From Macropodus opercularis (Eukaryota > Chordata > Actinopteri > Anabantiformes > Osphronemidae), in assembly GCA_030770545.1 (NCBI GenBank), contig CM061097.1, positions 20,168,501-20,232,500 of the forward strand: a stretch of 64,000 bases of DNA, written 5' to 3'. Of the stretch, positions 59,351-64,000 are shown in pieces (the stretch's first letter is position 1; the number at the start of each line of letters is the position of its first letter). Made by a program: the position numbers and the translations under genes. The notes beneath the pieces are model-generated. The model was not told the origin of the DNA and did no database searches. It saw only the letters and a list, made by a program, of their open reading frames with translations.

Positions 59351-59611
59351 AGGTGAACCTTATCAGGGTCCATTGCAATCTGGCCAGGTTGAATGATAAA
59401 GCCGAGAAAGGTAGTGGAAAGTATGTGGAACTCACATTTCTCGACTTTGCAGTAAAGGTGGTTCTGAAGTAGCCGTTGGAGAACGGTACAGACATGGATG
59501 ATATGGTCGGCCTCCGTCTGTGAAAAAATTATCGTCCAGATAAACAAAAACAAAAAAACGATTCAACATATCCCCCAGGATGTCATTAACCATATTTTGG
59601 AAGATAGCAGG
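59351..59611 (-). pseudogene. Gypsy reverse transcriptase remnant (YLDD and thumb)
   Basis: The minus strand encodes FQNMVNDILGDMLNRF then VYLDD (codons at 59542-59531, the catalytic box) and, after a frameshift, VLQRLLQNHLYCKVEKCEFH, the segment leading to the connection region. Everything before the FQ.L.ND motif is deleted, joining RT to LTR sequence at about 59612. Confidence 0.8.
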
Positions 59612-59867
59612 AAGAAGCCTCTTCACAGATTCCAGGTGACAGAAATAAAGGCAGGGCAAAGAGTACTCAGAACTTATGGTAAACGAGATGCGACTTTGCA
59701 TTGACGATCCGACGCTAGTGCACCTGTGAACAGGGCTTAACAAGAGAGTCAAGGGACAAGGCATAGGAGAAAACAATCTCCTAATCAAATGAAGCTGGCG
59801 GAAGAGTGTCCGGCGGAGCTCTCCACAATAAAAGCACGGAACAGCAGTCAAGCTGCCGATCATGACA
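59612..59867 (-). repeat. 5' LTR of the Gypsy element, 256 bp retained
   Basis: On the minus strand it starts TGTCATGATCGGCAGC. It contains CTTTTATTGTGGAGAGC and CTCCGCCGGA, also present near the start of the LTRs at 18.7-23.2 kb, indicating related LTR families. Confidence 0.75.
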
Positions 59868-60720
59868 CCTCCGGTAACTGTGACAATTGAATTGAATTGT
59901 CTGTTCCCTGTGCACAGACGAGTCATGTTCGGTGCCGGAGGAAGTGGAGCAACCTCCGGCGATTCTGTTTGTTCCCCGTGCGTTGGACGACGCACAGGGT
60001 GAGATCTGTGCTCCAGTCATTCCGCATCCTGGTCACCGGTCCCAAAGGCCCTCTGTTCGCCATCGTGTGGCTCCGCCCTCTACCTGGTGGTTACCGGCCC
60101 AGACTCTGAGGCATCATGCCCTTCTATGCTTGCTGGTATGCTCAGGATGAGCGGCCGGTATTCTGAACTGCCTTCCAACATGTGTGCTGCAGGAGCGCAA
60201 GCTGTGTGGAGGGATCTGTCAGGCCAGAAGATTCCCTCTCCCACAGCAGCCCACCTTGCTTGCCCTGCAGATCCTGTCGTTTGTATTCCAGGGGAGGTTG
60301 CCACGTCTGTCTGCGGCTCTCCAGGGGGAGAGGCCATCCCCACGTCTGTCTGCGAAAGGGGAGTCCGCCGCCTCCTCGTCTGTTTCTGGCGGTCCAGTGA
60401 GGGTCGCCGCCTCCTTGTCTGTTTCAGACGCTGACGTCCTCCAAGATGGTTCTGCCTCAGACGTCGACGCCCGCCTAGGGGGCTCCGACGCCGACAGCTG
60501 CTCAGGAGGTTCCGCCCTCGACGCCCGCCCAGGTGGTCTCACCTCTGAGGGGTCCGCTTCTGTTCCTGTGCCAGTGGCCCGAGGGAGGGTCTGCTTCTAT
60601 TCCTGTGCCTGCGGCCTGTGTTACAGTTCAGCCCTCAGAGCACTGAGGGCCCCAGGTTTTCTGTTGCGTCTCGTGATGTCACGTTCTCCCTCTGTGCTCA
60701 CAGGTTAGCAGGATTTGTAG
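59868..60720 (+). repeat. GC-rich repeat DNA, possibly another retroelement
   Basis: Several overlapping plus frames exist (e.g. MPEEVEQPPAILFVPRALDD), with GC-rich GACGCC/TCCGCC periodic sequence from 60420 to 60560. The PEEV.QPP segment also occurs left of the Gypsy insertion (57040-57072), so the Gypsy landed inside this DNA. It has the texture of a gag-like or spacer region of another fish LTR element, but no enzyme motif is seen. Confidence 0.35.
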
Positions 60721-60894
60721 AGAGTTTCTCGGGTAACTACTGTTGCCGATTTTGTGTAGCACAGCTTTGACTTTCAGGAGCAGGAAGTGAAATTTGGAGT
60801 TTTTGAGCACAGGACTAAGGAAACTCATCAGCTTCACATCAGCGAAGCTCAGGAAAAAGGCGTAAGATGCTTTGGAGTAAAAACGGCTATCTTA

Positions 60895-61888
60895 TTTTAA
60901 TGTGGTATGTTTTACCCTCCAGACACTGTGCACGACCTTTTCGAAGGCATAGTTCCTGTAGAACTTGCACGGTGTATTGACGTGCTTCTGTCCAAGAAGT
61001 TGTTTACTCTTGAACACCTTAACTTTGTTATTAATTCATTTCCATACAAATGGGGAGACAAAACTAATCGTCCTCATTTATTACCAAAAACACATACAAC
61101 ACAATAGGAGGCAACGCCCATGAAAACTAGTGTCTACTTCGTTCACTTCCTTTTGTTGTTGGGCCACTTATTCCTGATGATGAACCTGCTTGGAAGGTGA
61201 TTTTGGATCTGAAGGATATTGCAGAATTAGTTGTTGCACCTGTTCATACTCTGGAATCAATTGCTTATTTGGAGTGCAAAATCTCAGCGCATAGAGAGCG
61301 TTACCAGGATCTCTTTCCAGGTGAATATCTGCATTCTAAACATAATTTCCCGGAGCACTATCCAGTTCCTCTTGTAACATTATGGACCATGAGGTTCGAG
61401 GCAAAGCACAGCTTTTTTAAACAAGTTGTTAGGCATACCGATAACTTCGGGAACATACCATTTTCACTAACTTCAAAACATCAGTTAATGGTGGCCTATA
61501 ATATGCTTCGTCCTGACACAGAGAGCTTGTCCTTGGAGGTTACATAAACCTCCATTAAAATCCTTAATGAGGATATTGTACGTAAGATTACACAGAAGTA
61601 CCCTGAAATCACTGCCGTAAACATTTCCAAAAGTGTCACCGTTAATGGCATTAACTACAAAACACCGTAGGCATGATAGTTGTGCATGGATCATGTGGGG
61701 GTCTGCCAGAGCTCTCAGAGATTATTCAGGTGTGCATTGTAGAAGACCACTTGAGTCTTGTCATTAGGAAAATGTGCTCATGGTATAGAGAGCACTATAG
61801 AGCCTTTGAGTTGCACCCAACAAGAGAGCTTGCAGTGGCTGATTTGATGGATCTTGCTGACCTGTATCTTTGGCGGACTACAAAGTAG
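60895..61888 (+). pseudogene. Fish multicopy gene family fragment, N-terminal part
   Basis: Plus-strand segments FYPPDTVHDLFEGIVPVELA (60908 on), then after a frameshift near 61110 NAHENWCLLRFLPF, VILDLKDIAELVVAPVHTLE, HYPVPLVTLWTMRFEAKHSF and MIVVHGSCGGLPELSEIIQV. This resembles a repetitive gene family I recall from fish genomes, often predicted beside or fused to SAMD3-like proteins. At least two frameshifts or stops break it here. Its mobile origin is suspected from copy number in fish, not shown by ends in this window. Confidence 0.45.
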
Positions 61889-62333
61889 GGTCCCTACACG
61901 AAAGATTTGTACTTGTAAAAGGTAACTTGCTAAATTTATAGTTTAATGCTTCAAATTTGTCAGCAATACAAATTTAATTGTATGTAACTAAGCAGTACAC
62001 GCCAGCGTAGAAAAGAAATCATAAGCCAGTTAAGTCCTAAAATTACAAAACTCCATACTTACAATTGTGGACAAAATAGTCATAGAATAAACGGCCTCAA
62101 TGTGCATGGAAAATATTCATGTATTATTGTTTTTACAGGAAGTGGCTAACTGCATGCTGAAGTTACTGACTTATTGTATCTCAGTCTTTTAGTTGTGTAC
62201 TAGAACAAACGTTTTGTAGTTTTATTATATACATAGTTGTTCAATATATTTGGTTATATCCATATGTCAAATTATCTCTTAATTACACATTGTTGAATAA
62301 CTCTTTTTATTTTTCTTTTCAAAGATTGACTAC
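61889..62333. other. AT-rich gap between the two family fragments
   Basis: No frame is seen. It could be an old intron or an untranslated part of the same unit; a pyrimidine-rich TTTTATTTTTCTTTTCAAAG precedes the PB1-like part. Confidence 0.3.
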
Positions 62334-63107
62334 AAGATGTCTGCAACTCTGAGGGTCACACTAGGAGTTAACCCTTCCCTCTGGGATACCCGATTCAACG
62401 GGCAGCCTTAAAGAAAATGTCAGGACACACTTTGGCTTGTCAGGAAATTTTAGGTTGCAATATAGAGACATTGAATTTGACAATGAGTTGGTGAACTTGA
62501 CCTCAACATCAGAAATTAAGGACAAGAGCACGATTAAAGTTATTTACATGCCAGAAGAGCCACAGATAGTCGCAACCTCAAACTCCACAAGAAATGGATG
62601 AAAGTTCTTCATTGTCCTCGGCAGCAGATACTGACATTCTTTCTTCCTCTGAATCTAGATCTTCAGGTTCCTCCCTTCGATCACGGCCTTGGCCCCAAAC
62701 CTTTCAAATACCCCAGTTCAGCTATGAGGTAGAGATTCAGTTACAAAAGGCCAACAATACCTTCCACAACAATGGAACATTTCTAAATCCAAGTACCAAA
62801 CTGAAATCAGGTATATTGGATGTTTTGGCATCATCAATGTTGATTGGGAAGCAGCAAGCGAGAATGAGCTGGTCTTAGGAGTCTATGCCGTGCGACATGA
62901 GGGAGCAGAGCCCACTGATGTGGGTGTTGTCATTGAAGCATGTGAAGTGCTGCAAGATCTAAGAGCTGTGGCATATGGATGTGCCCTTCTACTTGGCCTT
63001 GTCTACAGTCTGAACCTGAGCTATCCAAAAGACCTAAAATACACATTTTCAGTACAAAAATGTACAACTAAGAGAGATTTACTGTGTTGCTTAGGTTCTG
63101 CACTTTG
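62334..63107 (+). pseudogene. SAMD3-like PB1-domain family fragment, internally deleted
   Basis: The plus strand reads MSATLRVTLGVNPSLWDTRF, then in a shifted frame ENVRTHFGLSGNFRLQYRDI and DNELVNLTSTSEIKDKSTIK, a PB1-like domain. A serine-rich segment (DTDILSSSESRSSGSS) and FQIPQFSYEVEIQLQKANN follow. The sequence then jumps to the C-terminal GAEPTDVGVVIEACEVL and LVYSLNLSYPKDLKYTF. The long middle part of fish SAMD3-like proteins is missing, and at least two frameshifts (near 62409 and 62580) are present. Same strand and order as the fragment upstream, so both may come from one unit. Confidence 0.5.
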
Positions 63108-64000
63108 AAAAGCAAATACTTATAATTAATTTTGGACTTTAAGGTGAGCTGTATTTTTTTTTGTAGTTTCATCTAATTTAAGTTGTTTTTTAATTTCTCA
63201 CAACTGCGTTGTGTGGGAACGGTTGACATAACTAACTTAAGTAAATATAACGTCTCATTTCTTTGAGTGTTGTCAAGTCATGTTAGGTGTCATGTGTGTC
63301 AGAGTGTGTTGTCAAGTCACGTCTTAGTTTGGGTCACCACCTCTGCTCTCTTCGAACACCGCCACCAGTTTTGTCACAAAGACAAATACCAGGAATCAAA
63401 CTTATGTTGCCAGCGTTACCCACTATACCATCCAAAGCTAATACAACACCAAAGTGTTTTTTTGTTGTTGTAATGCATAAAGCCTAACAGAAGAAAGACA
63501 AATAGATACTGTGTTCATGCCAGAGGGAAGTGGCCTCAATGATAAACATACAGTAGAATTATCACCTCTGTGACATCTGCAACCTAAAAAAGGTTTTTTA
63601 TCTAGTTTCCACCCCCAATTTCTCAGATTTTGCACATCTGCGTATTGACACCACATTTGTTCAGAAATCTACATTTAAAAAAACCTACCTTCAGGTCCTC
63701 AGTCCAAGCTCAAGACCAGACTGACTTACAGCTGGAATTGCAGTCAGGGATCCATCATCAGAGGAGTGATGGGGACGTTTCATCTGTTTGTGTGCATTGA
63801 GGGAGCATGTGTATGTCTCTGCCCAACACTGTCAGCTTGCACTCGACAAAATATTCAAGTCGCAATCTAAAAAAAATTCTTAATAAAAAGCAACTAATTA
63901 GGAGAATCCTAGGTCACATTAGATTACCAAACATCACAGTCTTTCTTATATTTAAATAAATTATTAAAAAATACATTCTTTATTATTCGTTGACAGTTGT
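63108..64000. other. AT-rich end of window, no gene recognised
   Basis: Only short frames without domains. Confidence 0.4.

Larger units (their letters stand above)
57073..59867 (-). mobile_element. Dead Gypsy-type LTR retrotransposon with two deletions
   Basis: A minus-strand element with RT, RNase H and integrase remnants in Gypsy order between partial LTRs. TG...CA ends and a 5-bp target duplication CCTCC (57068-57072 and 59868-59872) define it. Gag, protease and most of RT are deleted together with about 700 bp of the 5' LTR. The integrase end, purine tract and first 50 bp of the 3' LTR are deleted on the other side. Frameshifts and stops occur throughout. The shared LTR portions differ at roughly one base in ten, so it is much older than the element at 18.7-23.2 kb. 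Confidence 0.85.

Noticed and set aside
1..64000. tRNA, rRNA, snRNA or microRNA genes
   Set aside because: I looked for B-box-like GGTTCGA motifs and well-known small RNA starts and saw none I could support; a covariance-model scan would be needed to exclude them.

Overview
The window looks like teleost fish nuclear DNA. It has two spliced vertebrate genes with GT-AG introns, an AT-rich background with microsatellites, and fish-type LINE, Tc1-like and Gypsy-like repeats. All calls come from reading the sequence; no search was run.

Layout: (1) 41-2560, minus strand: a complete beta-tubulin gene (tubb4b type, 4 coding exons, 445 residues) with a TATA/CCAAT promoter. (2) 2.6-27.9 kb: an intergenic region without a convincing host gene. 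It holds LINE fragments of at least two families, a promoter-like block near 5.7-5.9 kb, an LTR-like insertion (14.5-15.0 kb) with a perfect 23-bp inverted repeat, and a very young LTR element (18652-23197). Almost the whole internal region of that element is one 908-codon frame made largely of three minisatellites. (3) 27958-44911, plus strand: a complete crb2 gene (crumbs family polarity protein; 13 coding exons, 1463 residues: signal peptide, about 21 EGF-like domains, 3 laminin-G domains, one membrane span, tail ending ERLI). Intron 6 holds a second signal-peptide exon (39351-39417) that splices in the right phase to exon 7, predicting a 1018-residue short form. (4) 45-56 kb: the 3' UTR and repeat-bearing intergenic DNA. 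(5) 57-63.1 kb: a nest of dead mobile elements. A Gypsy element with 5-bp target duplications (57073-59867) sits inside GC-rich repeat DNA. Next to it are fragments of a fish multicopy gene family with a PB1-like domain.

The two genes are independent. tubb4b supplies tubulin for microtubules. Crb2 is an apical membrane protein whose tail recruits the Pals1/Patj and FERM/Par6 machinery. The main points of interest are the alternative crb2 start and the repeat-coding, non-autonomous LTR element. That element is nested in a LINE copy whose unfilled counterpart is visible elsewhere in the window.
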